Shown: positions 1 through 7,892 of the stretch, in pieces | Layout of the letters: every line of letters begins with the position of its first letter | How positions within the stretch are numbered: the first letter of the stretch is position 1 | Assembly: GCA_026707445.1 (NCBI GenBank) | Contig: JAPOWV010000012.1 | Span: 1-41,928 of the forward strand | Length of the DNA stretch: 41,928 nt | DNA from: Gammaproteobacteria bacterium | GTDB lineage: Bacteria; Pseudomonadota; Gammaproteobacteria; Steroidobacterales; Foliamicaceae | Direction of reading: 5' to 3' | Notes under the pieces: model-generated | What the model was told of the DNA's origin: nothing | Database searches by the model: none | The model's input: the letters and a program-made list of their open reading frames with translations, nothing else | Program-made: the position numbers and the translations under genes

Positions 1-137
1 ACAGCGCCGGCTGGTTCCTCGAACCGGCCGCCCCCGGCGCACCGGACCTGCGGCTCGGCGTCAAGCTCACCCGCCGCGAAAGCCCCACCGAACCCCCGGA
101 CCACGGCATCGCCATCGAGATCGCGGCGAGGTGGTGA
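1..137 (+). CDS. C-terminal end of an outer-membrane beta-barrel protein (partial)
   Basis: Only the last 44 codons are inside the window, read from base 3 and ending in TGA at 135-137. The peptide has an alternating hydrophobic pattern, a basic TRRE stretch, and ends in IAIEIAARW. A final strand ending in an aromatic residue is typical of outer-membrane barrels. The TRRE-DHGI-RW pattern resembles the end of autotransporter-type beta domains in Gammaproteobacteria, from memory of that family. The body of the protein lies to the left of the window, so the passenger or substrate cannot be known. The codon use matches the neighbours, so the reading frame is probably real; the family call is tentative. 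Confidence 0.5.
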   Translation, partial: SAGWFLEPAAPGAPDLRLGVKLTRRESPTEPPDHGIAIEIAARW

Positions 138-159
138 GACAGGGCGAAATTCCACCAAC

Positions 160-212
160 CCCTGGCGGCGTGCTCCGACAAACCGGGTCGGATGTATCGT
201 TTGCGCCCAGGG
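160..212. other. Nested inverted repeats between the barrel gene and the hydrolase
   Basis: CCCTGG at 160-165 pairs with CCAGGG at 207-212, and inside it CCGAC at 175-179 pairs with GTCGG at 187-191. The stems are short and there is no T-run. This could be a weak terminator for the upstream gene, a leader structure for the hydrolase, or chance in GC-rich DNA. Confidence 0.2.
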
Positions 213-228
213 TACGGGAGTGCCGGAC

Positions 229-1227
229 ATGAAAATTCTGAAACGTCTATTGATCTGGATGGCCGGTTTCGTGGCCGTCGTGGTGCTGGCCGTCGCCGGA
301 CTTGTCACCTGGTTCACCGTTCGCGGGGAGCGTCAGATCGCCGAGCAGGAAATCGTCGACCGGCATGCCGAGGGTCCGGGCCTGTTTCTGAATGTGGATG
401 GCCACGAGTACCACGCGGTAATTCGCGGCGACCTGTTCGCCGATCCCACGGACGCGCCGATCCTTATGGTTCACGGGTTTGGCCCTACCGGCAGCAACGT
501 CATACTGCCGCTGGCGAACGAGCTGGCGGCTACCCGTTCGGTCATCGTGCCGGACATGCTGGGCTTTGGTTACTCCGAGAAAGTTTCGGAGCCGGGCGCC
601 CACTTCACGGTGGAAGGCCGGGCATCGGCGATATTGGCGATGCTGGACGCTCTGGGCGTCGAGCAATTCGACCTGGTCGGTCACTCCTACGGCGGTTCGG
701 TAAGCGGGCGGCTGGCCCTGACGGCGCCGGACCGCGTGCGCCGGGTCGTGTTCGTATGTCCGTCGATCTATCCGCAGACCACGCCGGGGAATTTCATTGC
801 GTATCTGCCCAGGTCAACGGCCCGTGTAGCCATTTGGGGATCGCTGGGCGGCGGGCCGAGCAGTTTCAGCGGCCGGGCGTGCGCGGCCGATCCGGCGGCC
901 TGCGACGCGCATCGCATCGCGCTGGTTGAAGGCACCGTCGATGCGTTGCTTGCGATCAACAAGACGCCCAGGGGATACGCTCTGCCCGGCGAACTGCCGA
1001 ACGTGCAGCCGCCCGCGCTGGTCATCTGGGGCGACGACGACGCCATCGTGCCGCCGGAATTCAGCGCCAGGGCCGCGGCGGCCATGGGCGCCGAAACCTG
1101 GATAGTGCCCGGCGGCGGCCACTGGCCGTTTGCCGTCGAGCCGGCCGGCGTAACGGAGCGCATTCGCAGCTTCTTCGCCGCGGGAACCGCCTCCGAGGCC
1201 CTGACCCCGCCCGATTCAATGCCATAA
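229..1227 (+). CDS. Membrane-anchored alpha/beta hydrolase
   Basis: This 332-residue protein is an alpha/beta-hydrolase fold enzyme. It starts with a basic tip (MKILKRL) and one hydrophobic segment at about residues 8-28, so it is probably anchored in the inner membrane with the enzyme in the periplasm. The oxyanion region HGFGPTGSN, the nucleophile elbow GHSYGG, the acid in WGDDDAIVPP and the histidine in GGGHWPF make a complete Ser-Asp-His triad. ATG 229 is preferred over the in-frame GTG at 220 because GGGAG at 216-220 lies 8 bases before it. The family includes esterases, epoxide hydrolases and haloperoxidases, and the substrate cannot be told. It lies 65 bases upstream of a TonB-dependent receptor on the same strand, which may share its transcript. 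Confidence 0.85.
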   Translation: MKILKRLLIWMAGFVAVVVLAVAGLVTWFTVRGERQIAEQEIVDRHAEGPGLFLNVDGHEYHAVIRGDLFADPTDAPILMVHGFGPTGSNVILPLANELAATRSVIVPDMLGFGYSEKVSEPGAHFTVEGRASAILAMLDALGVEQFDLVGHSYGGSVSGRLALTAPDRVRRVVFVCPSIYPQTTPGNFIAYLPRSTARVAIWGSLGGGPSSFSGRACAADPAACDAHRIALVEGTVDALLAINKTPRGYALPGELPNVQPPALVIWGDDDAIVPPEFSARAAAAMGAETWIVPGGGHWPFAVEPAGVTERIRSFFAAGTASEALTPPDSMP

Positions 1228-1235
1228 TCGGGAGC

Positions 1236-1253
1236 GTGTCCGCTTAAGGACAC
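1236..1253. promoter_or_regulatory. Perfect 6-bp inverted repeat upstream of the TonB-dependent receptor
   Basis: GTGTCC and GGACAC are separated by GCTTAA, forming an 18-base palindromic element that overlaps a second palindrome, CTTAAG. It sits 39 bases before the receptor start, within the 65-base spacer. It could be an operator or a small mRNA hairpin; no known regulator site is recognised and it is not a Fur box. Confidence 0.25.
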
Positions 1254-1292
1254 CGTCATCGCGGGGACTTGTCTGAGCCGGAAGGGGGGCTT

Positions 1293-3686
1293 ATGTCAAA
1301 ACGCGCAATCTTCAGCGTGGCCGCGCTCTGCGCCGCGCTCGCCTGTTCCTCGATAGCCATTGCTCAGGAAGTTGCTATCGAGGAAATCATCGTTACCGCC
1401 CGCAAGCGGAACGAGAGCCTGCAGGAAATTCCGCTGTCGGTCACCGCGCTGTCGATCGATTCCATTCGACAACGCAATATTCAGACCATCTACGACATCG
1501 CGGCCAACACGCCCAACTACCACGAGCGCAAGCAACTGGGCCGGCGGCTGGATCACCCGATCATCCGGGGCCAGGCAGGCCCCACGGTGTTCGGTGAGCG
1601 CAACGCGTCGTATTTCGTCGACGGCGTCTACGTCCCCGGCAGCATTACCTCATCCACGTTCGCCGTGGTGGAGCGCGTGGAAGTGATCCGCGGGCCGCAG
1701 TCGGCGCTGTTCGGCCGCGCGACTTTTTCGGGCGCCGTGAACATGATAACGCGGCAGGCCTCCGACGAGCACGAGGGCAGTTTCAGCGCTCGTGCCGGTT
1801 CGCACGAGGACTACCAGGCCGCGGCCTGGTTTTCCGGCCCGATCATCGAAGACAGGCTGTATTACATGGTTTCGGGCAACTGGGAGAACTACGGCGGCGA
1901 GTGGAACAACGGCCTGCTGGAGGGCGATGCGCAGAACCCGCGTTTGTTTCCCTCTCCTTTTGCGCCCCGTATTTTCAGCAGTGCTCCCACGCGCGGAGAC
2001 GACAGCCCGCTGGGCGGGGAATCGTCCTGGGACGGCACGCTGAGGCTGACCTTCAGGCCGAACGAAAACCACGAGTTCACTTTCAAGTACGCCTATCAGG
2101 GAAGCGAAGACGATCATTTCGCCGACCTGCTGCTGCCGTACACCGAACTGAATTGCTTCCGGCCCGGCGATCCGGGCGCGGGCCCCCTGTCGCGCGGATA
2201 CTACTGCGGCGAACTGGATCCCGACGGCAGGGTGCCCAAGATCAATATTCCCGATTTTGAAGACGGAGTAACGACTTTCTTCGGCACGGCCGAACCTTCA
2301 CCGCTGGTAGGAAAGCGGCGGAACGTCATCCGCACTTACCTGCAATATGACGGCAATTTCAACGGCTGGGGATTCATGGGCCGTTATGCGCGCAGCCGCG
2401 ACCAGTCCGTGGATGCTCGCGACCTCGATCGCAGCCCCGCGCGACCCGTTTTCGGGCTGTTCACGGCCATAGAAGACAACCACGTCAGGGACTGGTCGTT
2501 CGAGGCGCGGGTGACTTCACCCCAGGACCGGGCCCTGCGCGTACTGTTTGGCGCGTACTGGCTGGACGTTGAGGCCAAGGGCCGCGACCGCCGGTTTACC
2601 GGTCCCGGGTTCACGGGACACTTCTTTCACGCCGACGGCAGCGATTTCGATGGACGCGAAGTGCAGAACTCGGCGGTCTTCGGTCAACTGGAGTATGACC
2701 TTCGCGACGATCTGACGTTGTCCGTCGAGGGACGCTATTCGAAGGACGAGAAAGCGGTGTTCAACTCCGGGCTGATCGAGGCCGGCTTCGCCCAGGGCCT
2801 CGAAGAGGACACGACTGTCTTTACGCCTCGCTTCACCCTGACCTACAGGGCGAATGACGACGTGACGGTTTATGGCCTGCTGGCGAAGGGCGACAAGCCG
2901 CTGGACTTCAACCAGGCGTTCTTCGACGACGACACGCCGGTCAGCACCATCGATGCCGCCATTGCCGACGGCCGCGCCATCATCAAGGAAGAGGACGCCT
3001 GGACCTACGAAGTGGGCGTCAAATCGACCCTGATGGACGGGCGCCTTCTGTTCAATCTGTCCGGGTTCTTTATTGACTGGACCAACCAGTCCATCAACGG
3101 CAGGACGATAATCGACACGGTGCACGGTCCCGAACCCAACAACGTCGTGCTGACGGTTCCGGAAGCCGAAGTGTGGGGACTGGAACTCGAGACCAGTTGG
3201 GCGGCCAGCGAGAACCTGTTGCTCACGCTGGGCTACGGCCTTATTGATCACGAGTTTATCGACTTCTTCGATATCGAAGCTGCGGATTTGTTCGGCAACG
3301 ACGGTGACCTTTCGGGCAATACGACCGGCGGCACGCCGAAAAGCACGCTCAACGCTTCGGGCACTTACAGGGATGAACTGACAGCGGAAACGGACTGGTT
3401 CTTCCGCACAATCGTCAACTATCACTCCAGCGTATTCACGTCGGCTTTCAATCTGACGGAGACGGGCGCGCCATTGATCGTGAATGCCAATCTCGGCATC
3501 GAGACCGACAGCTGGAACCTGACCCTGTACGTCGACAATGCGCTGGATGACGATACGCCGATCAATATAGGCCGCTTTACGGACTTCTTCGGGCCGCTGC
3601 TCCCGAACCGGCAGAATGCGTACCAGTTCGGGATAATCCCAAGGCGCGGACGGGCCTTCGGCGTGAGGGTCTACTACACGTTTTGA
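1293..3686 (+). CDS. TonB-dependent outer-membrane receptor
   Basis: This 797-residue protein is a TonB-dependent receptor importing a ligand across the outer membrane with energy from TonB-ExbBD. A signal peptide (SKRAIFSVAALCAALACSS, cut near AIAQ) is followed by a TonB-box-like segment, EEIIVTARKRNESLQEIPLS, and a plug domain with VERVEVIRGPQSALFGRATFSG. The large barrel ends in VRVYYTF with a C-terminal Phe, as usual for the family. ATG 1293 is chosen over the in-frame TTG at 1269 because AGGGGGG lies just before it and the signal peptide then begins correctly. The VTARKR-QEIPLSVTAL plug start is common in the large receptor families of marine and sphingomonad-like bacteria. The ligand cannot be told; no siderophore, vitamin or glycan genes are adjacent. 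Confidence 0.93.
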   Translation: MSKRAIFSVAALCAALACSSIAIAQEVAIEEIIVTARKRNESLQEIPLSVTALSIDSIRQRNIQTIYDIAANTPNYHERKQLGRRLDHPIIRGQAGPTVFGERNASYFVDGVYVPGSITSSTFAVVERVEVIRGPQSALFGRATFSGAVNMITRQASDEHEGSFSARAGSHEDYQAAAWFSGPIIEDRLYYMVSGNWENYGGEWNNGLLEGDAQNPRLFPSPFAPRIFSSAPTRGDDSPLGGESSWDGTLRLTFRPNENHEFTFKYAYQGSEDDHFADLLLPYTELNCFRPGDPGAGPLSRGYYCGELDPDGRVPKINIPDFEDGVTTFFGTAEPSPLVGKRRNVIRTYLQYDGNFNGWGFMGRYARSRDQSVDARDLDRSPARPVFGLFTAIEDNHVRDWSFEARVTSPQDRALRVLFGAYWLDVEAKGRDRRFTGPGFTGHFFHADGSDFDGREVQNSAVFGQLEYDLRDDLTLSVEGRYSKDEKAVFNSGLIEAGFAQGLEEDTTVFTPRFTLTYRANDDVTVYGLLAKGDKPLDFNQAFFDDDTPVSTIDAAIADGRAIIKEEDAWTYEVGVKSTLMDGRLLFNLSGFFIDWTNQSINGRTIIDTVHGPEPNNVVLTVPEAEVWGLELETSWAASENLLLTLGYGLIDHEFIDFFDIEAADLFGNDGDLSGNTTGGTPKSTLNASGTYRDELTAETDWFFRTIVNYHSSVFTSAFNLTETGAPLIVNANLGIETDSWNLTLYVDNALDDDTPINIGRFTDFFGPLLPNRQNAYQFGIIPRRGRAFGVRVYYTF

Positions 3687-3693
3687 CGGCGCG

Positions 3694-4038
3694 CTAAAGA
3701 AGCTCCAGCACGCGTTCGGGAGGCCTGCCGACGACGGCCCTTCCATTCGTGATGAATATGGGGCGTTCGATGAGAATGGGGTTCTCGACCATCGCCCGGA
3801 TCCGATCATCGTCGGAAACGTCGGGGGCCTTCAGTCCGAGCTCGCGGTATCGGGCTTCACCGCGGCGCATGAGTTCAAGCGGCGTCATGTCCAGTTGGCC
3901 CAGCAGTTCGCGTACCGATGCTTCGTCCGGCGGGGTTTCGAGATAGCGCACCACTTCAAGGTCAATTTCGCGCTCCTGCAGAAGCGCCAGGGCGGCGCGT
4001 GACTTGGAGCAACGTGGGTTGTGGTAGAGAACGGCCAT
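3694..4038 (-). CDS. arsC: ArsC-type (glutaredoxin-dependent) arsenate reductase
   Basis: The 114-residue protein matches the ArsC family in length and motifs. YHNPRCSKSR carries the catalytic Cys10. MRRGE, ERPIF and GRPPE carry arginines at the places of the three arsenate-binding arginines of the E. coli enzyme. It would reduce arsenate to arsenite using glutathione and glutaredoxin in the cytoplasm. The family also contains Spx/YffB-like members of other function, but the arginine set favours true ArsC. There is no arsR, arsB or acr3 nearby. It starts 13 bases after the stop of a MacB-like permease on the same strand, so it appears to be the last gene of the TolC-PAS-ABC operon. It converges on the receptor gene with only 7 bases between the stops. 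Confidence 0.82.
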   Translation of the reverse strand: MAVLYHNPRCSKSRAALALLQEREIDLEVVRYLETPPDEASVRELLGQLDMTPLELMRRGEARYRELGLKAPDVSDDDRIRAMVENPILIERPIFITNGRAVVGRPPERVLELL

Positions 4039-4051
4039 GGGAGTACTGGAG

Positions 4052-5245
4052 TCAGCCGTCGCGCATAGCGGTGATGGGATCCAGATGCGCGGCTTGCCGG
4101 GCCGGGTGATAGCCGAAGAACACGCCCACGGCGCAGGCGGTGGCTATGCCGAGAATGATTGCGCCCGGCGACAATTTCCAGGGCCACTCCGCGAATACGC
4201 CGATTACCACGCTCGCAGCGACGCCCAGCACGGCGCCGAGGACGCCACCGACCGCGCACAGGAGGGAGGACTCGGCGAGAAACTGATGCTGTATGTCCGC
4301 CCGCCGCGCGCCGATCGCCCGCCGGATGCCGATCTCCTCGCGACGCTCCGCTACCGAAGCCAGCATCGCGTTCATCACGCCGAAGCCGCCCACCACCAGC
4401 GAGATGCCCCCGACCGCACCGAGCAGCAGAGTGAACAGGCGCATTTGCGCTTCCATCTGCTCGATGACGCGCACGGGACTATCGACCCGGACATCCATCG
4501 TCGGCGCGTTGAGCCTGAAGTGCTCCACGACCTCGGCGGCCGCGGTCAGGTAGTGAACCCCGGGTTCAATGCGCAGCGTGATGCCGGTAATCTCCTTGCT
4601 GGCGGTTGCCCGTTCGGCGAGGCCGATGGGAATGAACACACTGCCGTCGGGCCGTGTGCCCGGCGGACCTTGAACGCCTCCCTGCAGCACACCGACCACC
4701 GTGAAGACGCCTGCCTGGTCCAGACGCAGGAGCGTTCCCACCCGCACGGAGTTGGGGCCGCCCTCGGCCTCGCGCGCCACGCCGGCGCCGACCGCGGCAA
4801 ACGGGCGGCGTCCATCGAAGGTGGAGATAAATCGCCCCTCGGCCGCCCTGGCGTCGTGCAGGTCGGCAAACGCCGACGTCACACCGATCAGTTGCACTGA
4901 CCGAAGCTTGCGGCCGTCGAGGACGAGTTCCGCGGAACGGAGCGTATACGGCGACGCAGCGGCGATAGTCGCGAGCCCGGCAAGTTCAGGGGCATGGGAT
5001 GACCTGAGTACATCCTGGGGCGTGCTCACCGAGGTTCGCCGGGTGATGTCGAACACGGACAACATGTCCGTGCCGAGAGACTCGAACTGCCTGACCGCCT
5101 CCGATTTCGCCATGGCGCCCGTCGTCAGCAGGGCGATCACCGCGCCGATGCCTACGACAATTCCGAGCAGCGCCAGAAGGGTGCGCTGCCCGCTGGCGAG
5201 AAGATTCCCGGAGGCCTGCCGGACATGGGCGGTGATCGAGGTCAT
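4052..5245 (-). CDS. MacB-like ABC transporter permease
   Basis: This 397-residue inner-membrane protein has the MacB/FtsX layout. An N-terminal membrane helix (TLLALLGIVVGIGAVIALLT) precedes a periplasmic domain with the SLGTDMLSV motif. Three C-terminal helices follow, with the EIGIRRAIGARRADI coupling motif between the first two. ATG 5245 is chosen because it overlaps the ATPase stop as ATGA; the longer reading to 5338 is unsupported. With the separate ATPase, the adaptor and TolC encoded upstream it should form a MacAB-TolC type mechanotransmission exporter. The substrate could be a peptide, macrolide, lipoprotein or siderophore; nothing in the sequence decides this. Confidence 0.9.
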   Translation of the reverse strand: MTSITAHVRQASGNLLASGQRTLLALLGIVVGIGAVIALLTTGAMAKSEAVRQFESLGTDMLSVFDITRRTSVSTPQDVLRSSHAPELAGLATIAAASPYTLRSAELVLDGRKLRSVQLIGVTSAFADLHDARAAEGRFISTFDGRRPFAAVGAGVAREAEGGPNSVRVGTLLRLDQAGVFTVVGVLQGGVQGPPGTRPDGSVFIPIGLAERATASKEITGITLRIEPGVHYLTAAAEVVEHFRLNAPTMDVRVDSPVRVIEQMEAQMRLFTLLLGAVGGISLVVGGFGVMNAMLASVAERREEIGIRRAIGARRADIQHQFLAESSLLCAVGGVLGAVLGVAASVVIGVFAEWPWKLSPGAIILGIATACAVGVFFGYHPARQAAHLDPITAMRDG

Positions 5246-6105
5246 GTGTGTTGCTGCCTGATGGTTTCCGGCGCTGGGCCGGGTCGGATGACCACCTCGG
5301 TGATGACCCCATTGACGAGACGCGCGTTGCGCGTGCACTGCCGCGCCACGCTCCGGTCGTGCGTGATGACCACCACCGCGATGCCCTCGCCGTTGAGTTG
5401 GGCGAACAGCCGCATGATTTCCTCGCCGGTCTCCGGGTCAAGGCTGCCTGTCGGCTCGTCCGCCAGTACGACGGCGGGCGAACCGACCAGGGCGCGTGCA
5501 ATGGCCACCCGCTGTTGCTGCCCGCCGGACAACTGATCGGGACGGTGTTCCGCGCGTTCCGCCATGCCGACCTTGCCGAGCATGCTCTTTGCGCGCGCCC
5601 TGGCCTCCGGTCCGTCGATACCGCGGTAGGTTAGCGGCAGCGCCACGTTCTCCCAGGCGGTAAGGCGGGGAAGCAGGCGGAAGGACTGGAACACGAAGCC
5701 GATCGTCCGGTTGCGGATGTCGGAGAGTTCGTCGTCGCTCATCGCCGACACGCCGCGTCCGCCGACTGAGCAGGATCCGCTCGTGGGGCGGTCGAGCAAG
5801 CCCATGATATTCATCAGCGTGGACTTCCCCGATCCCGAGGCGCCCGTGATCGAGACCAGTTCGCCGGCGCGGATGTCAAGATCGACCCCCCTGAGCACCT
5901 CCGTTGCAACCGGCCCGACGGTGTATCGTTTCTTCACGCCCGCAAGTCCGATCAGCGTCCCTTCCCGCTGCGCGAGCGGGCCTCCAGGACGCCGGGCCGG
6001 TGCAGGACGGCCCGCTTTCGACGGGATTGCGGGTGGCCAGGGAAGCCTTCGGGCAAGCCCGGCCAGTTGCAAAGCTCTTTTACGGCAGATCCCGAGAACG
6101 CCCAT
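5242..6105 (-). CDS. ABC transporter ATPase, MacB/LolD type
   Basis: This 287-residue ATPase has Walker A (GASGSGKST), a Q-loop (FVFQSF), the signature LSGGQQQRVAIARAL, Walker B followed by EPTGSLDPETG, and the switch His in VVVITHD. It belongs to the LolD/MacB/FtsE group that powers type VII ABC transporters. The core starts around residue 50; the first 50 residues are basic, proline-rich and not part of the usual fold. The ATG at 6105 is nonetheless supported, since it overlaps the stop of the upstream gene as TAATG, and no better start was seen near the core. In E. coli MacB the ATPase and permease are fused; here they are separate genes overlapping by four bases. Confidence 0.9.
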   Translation of the reverse strand: MGVLGICRKRALQLAGLARRLPWPPAIPSKAGRPAPARRPGGPLAQREGTLIGLAGVKKRYTVGPVATEVLRGVDLDIRAGELVSITGASGSGKSTLMNIMGLLDRPTSGSCSVGGRGVSAMSDDELSDIRNRTIGFVFQSFRLLPRLTAWENVALPLTYRGIDGPEARARAKSMLGKVGMAERAEHRPDQLSGGQQQRVAIARALVGSPAVVLADEPTGSLDPETGEEIMRLFAQLNGEGIAVVVITHDRSVARQCTRNARLVNGVITEVVIRPGPAPETIRQQHT

Positions 6106-7892
6106 TACGGCTGCGGGACCAGAATCCGGTCACCGGGCACAACACCCTCGAGGATCTCGACGGAGTCGATGGTCGATTCGCCTACAGAGACGGGTACCGG
6201 CCGGAAGTCGTCGCCCCGCGCCACGAGCACGGTCGGCTGGCCGTCGGCGAGGGTCACGGCGTCGAGCGGCACGAGTACGGCGCTGGCTTCGCGGCGAACC
6301 AGCACCTCCAGTACCGCGGACATGCCGATTCGAAGCGCCGCGCGCTGATCCGGCGTCAGGCTCTCGACAACAGCCGTCACCTCGAAGAAGGGGAGCGCGC
6401 GCGACTCGATTATCGCTTCGGAGGAAACCCGTTCGACGATGCCTCGCAGGACTGTGTCACGAAAGGCGTCGCCTCTGATCAGGACCTCGTTGCCCGGTTC
6501 GATCTCGACGACGTCCACCTCGTCCACCCGTCCCACCACCGACACGCCGTCGAGGTCGCCGATGATCAGAAGGCGCTCTCCCTGGGTGACCGAGTCGCCC
6601 GCGCCGAGCCGCTCGCGGCTCTCGCCGCCGCCCTCGGTTGGGGCGGGACGCATGACGACACCACCCACCGGCGCCCGCAGCATCGCGAGGCGAAGCGTCT
6701 CGCTGAGCTCGTCGAGTCGCGCCTTGGCATTCGCCAGCTCCAGTCTTGCCACACGGGCATCCGCCGTGCCCTTTTTCAGAACGCTGGCAAGATCCTGCTC
6801 GGCAGCCTCCAGATCGAGTCGCCGATTGTTGAAGCTGCGTTGCGCTGCGTCGTGCTCGGAACTGGGGATCACCCCCCTTCCGAGCAGAAAGGCTGTTTCC
6901 TCGACTTTCGTACTGCTGTCAGCCAGGTCGAGCCGTGCCTTGGCAACGCTGCGGCGCGCGCGCGAAACCTCGACGCCATCGGCCCAGTTGTCCGTCTCGT
7001 TGAACCGCTCAATTGCGCGGATGTGGCCCGCCTCAGCGTCGCGGTGCTCGATGCGCACTTCCGTCACGTCGAGCTCGAGCAGAAGCTGGCCCTGCTCCAC
7101 CCGGGCGCCGTACGGCACATGCACCACTGCCACCTTGCCCGTCATCGGACTGGTGACGTCCACCTCCCGGCGCGGCGCGAGCCGGCCCTCGACCAGCACG
7201 CTCTTGCTCAGCTCCCGCGGCTCGACCGTCATCACCACCGAGTCCCAGCCCGCCGTTTCCGATGCGCGTCCTGTGGCGTTCGGTCCGGGGGACCGAAAAT
7301 CCATTGCATAGAGACCAAGCACGGTCAGCAGCACCACCACGGCGCCGAGGCCTCCGACGCGCGCCAGACGCGCCTGCCGGTTGGCTTCCGCCAGAGTGCG
7401 GTTGCTCTCCTCGAGCCCCAGGTACGCCTCGCGCAGTTCCCGATGCTGCGCATCGACTTCACGGGCCAGCGCAACTTCCTTTTCGCGTAGTTCCCGGATC
7501 TCGGATATGTCGTCGAACACCACGGCAAGGCCCGCGTCGTCGTCTTCGCCGGCCACGATCCGCGACACGCTGACGGACAGGGAGCGGATGCCCGCATCGA
7601 AGGCGGCCTCGATGAGGCGGCGCCTGACCAGAGGCCCCTGGTACACGGAATCGAGGACGGCCTGTGTAAAGTCCTCCGCGCCTTCCATGGGCACAAAAAC
7701 CTCGGCAAAGGTGCGCCCGATCACGCTCTCCGGCGTAAGGCCCGTGATCCCGGCCGCCGCCGCGTTGAACGTGATGATCACGCCGTCGGGGCGCATGGAG
7801 ATGACTGCGCTGGCCAGGGTCTGGAGAATCGCCTCATGCAGCACGCCGGGAGCGCCCGCAATTGCCGCAGAGTCGGACCGCGCCGCGGCCAA
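6105..7892 (-). CDS. PAS domain-coiled coil-membrane fusion protein (MacA-like adaptor) fusion
   Basis: This 595-residue protein joins two modules rarely combined. Residues 18-132 look like a PAS domain (SAVISMRPDGVIITFNAAA, GLTPESVIGRTFAEVF, VVFDDISEIRELREKE). Residues 132-178 are charged coiled coil, and one membrane helix follows at about 180-198 (GGLGAVVVLLTVLGLYAM). Residues 225-595 form an HlyD/MacA-type adaptor: a biotinyl-lipoyl-like half (VTSPMTGKVAVVHVPYGARV), a long hairpin, the second half (LRAPVGGVVM) and the beta-barrel/membrane-proximal region ending DRILVPQP. PAS would be cytoplasmic and the adaptor periplasmic. The start is uncertain: a TTG immediately follows the TolC stop in the same frame, and a GTG lies at 7844. 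The operon is tolC-like, this gene, ATPase, permease, arsC. The ligand sensed is unknown; the heme or flavin contacts of PAS could not be judged by eye. Confidence 0.85.
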   Translation of the reverse strand: MAAARSDSAAIAGAPGVLHEAILQTLASAVISMRPDGVIITFNAAAAGITGLTPESVIGRTFAEVFVPMEGAEDFTQAVLDSVYQGPLVRRRLIEAAFDAGIRSLSVSVSRIVAGEDDDAGLAVVFDDISEIRELREKEVALAREVDAQHRELREAYLGLEESNRTLAEANRQARLARVGGLGAVVVLLTVLGLYAMDFRSPGPNATGRASETAGWDSVVMTVEPRELSKSVLVEGRLAPRREVDVTSPMTGKVAVVHVPYGARVEQGQLLLELDVTEVRIEHRDAEAGHIRAIERFNETDNWADGVEVSRARRSVAKARLDLADSSTKVEETAFLLGRGVIPSSEHDAAQRSFNNRRLDLEAAEQDLASVLKKGTADARVARLELANAKARLDELSETLRLAMLRAPVGGVVMRPAPTEGGGESRERLGAGDSVTQGERLLIIGDLDGVSVVGRVDEVDVVEIEPGNEVLIRGDAFRDTVLRGIVERVSSEAIIESRALPFFEVTAVVESLTPDQRAALRIGMSAVLEVLVRREASAVLVPLDAVTLADGQPTVLVARGDDFRPVPVSVGESTIDSVEILEGVVPGDRILVPQP

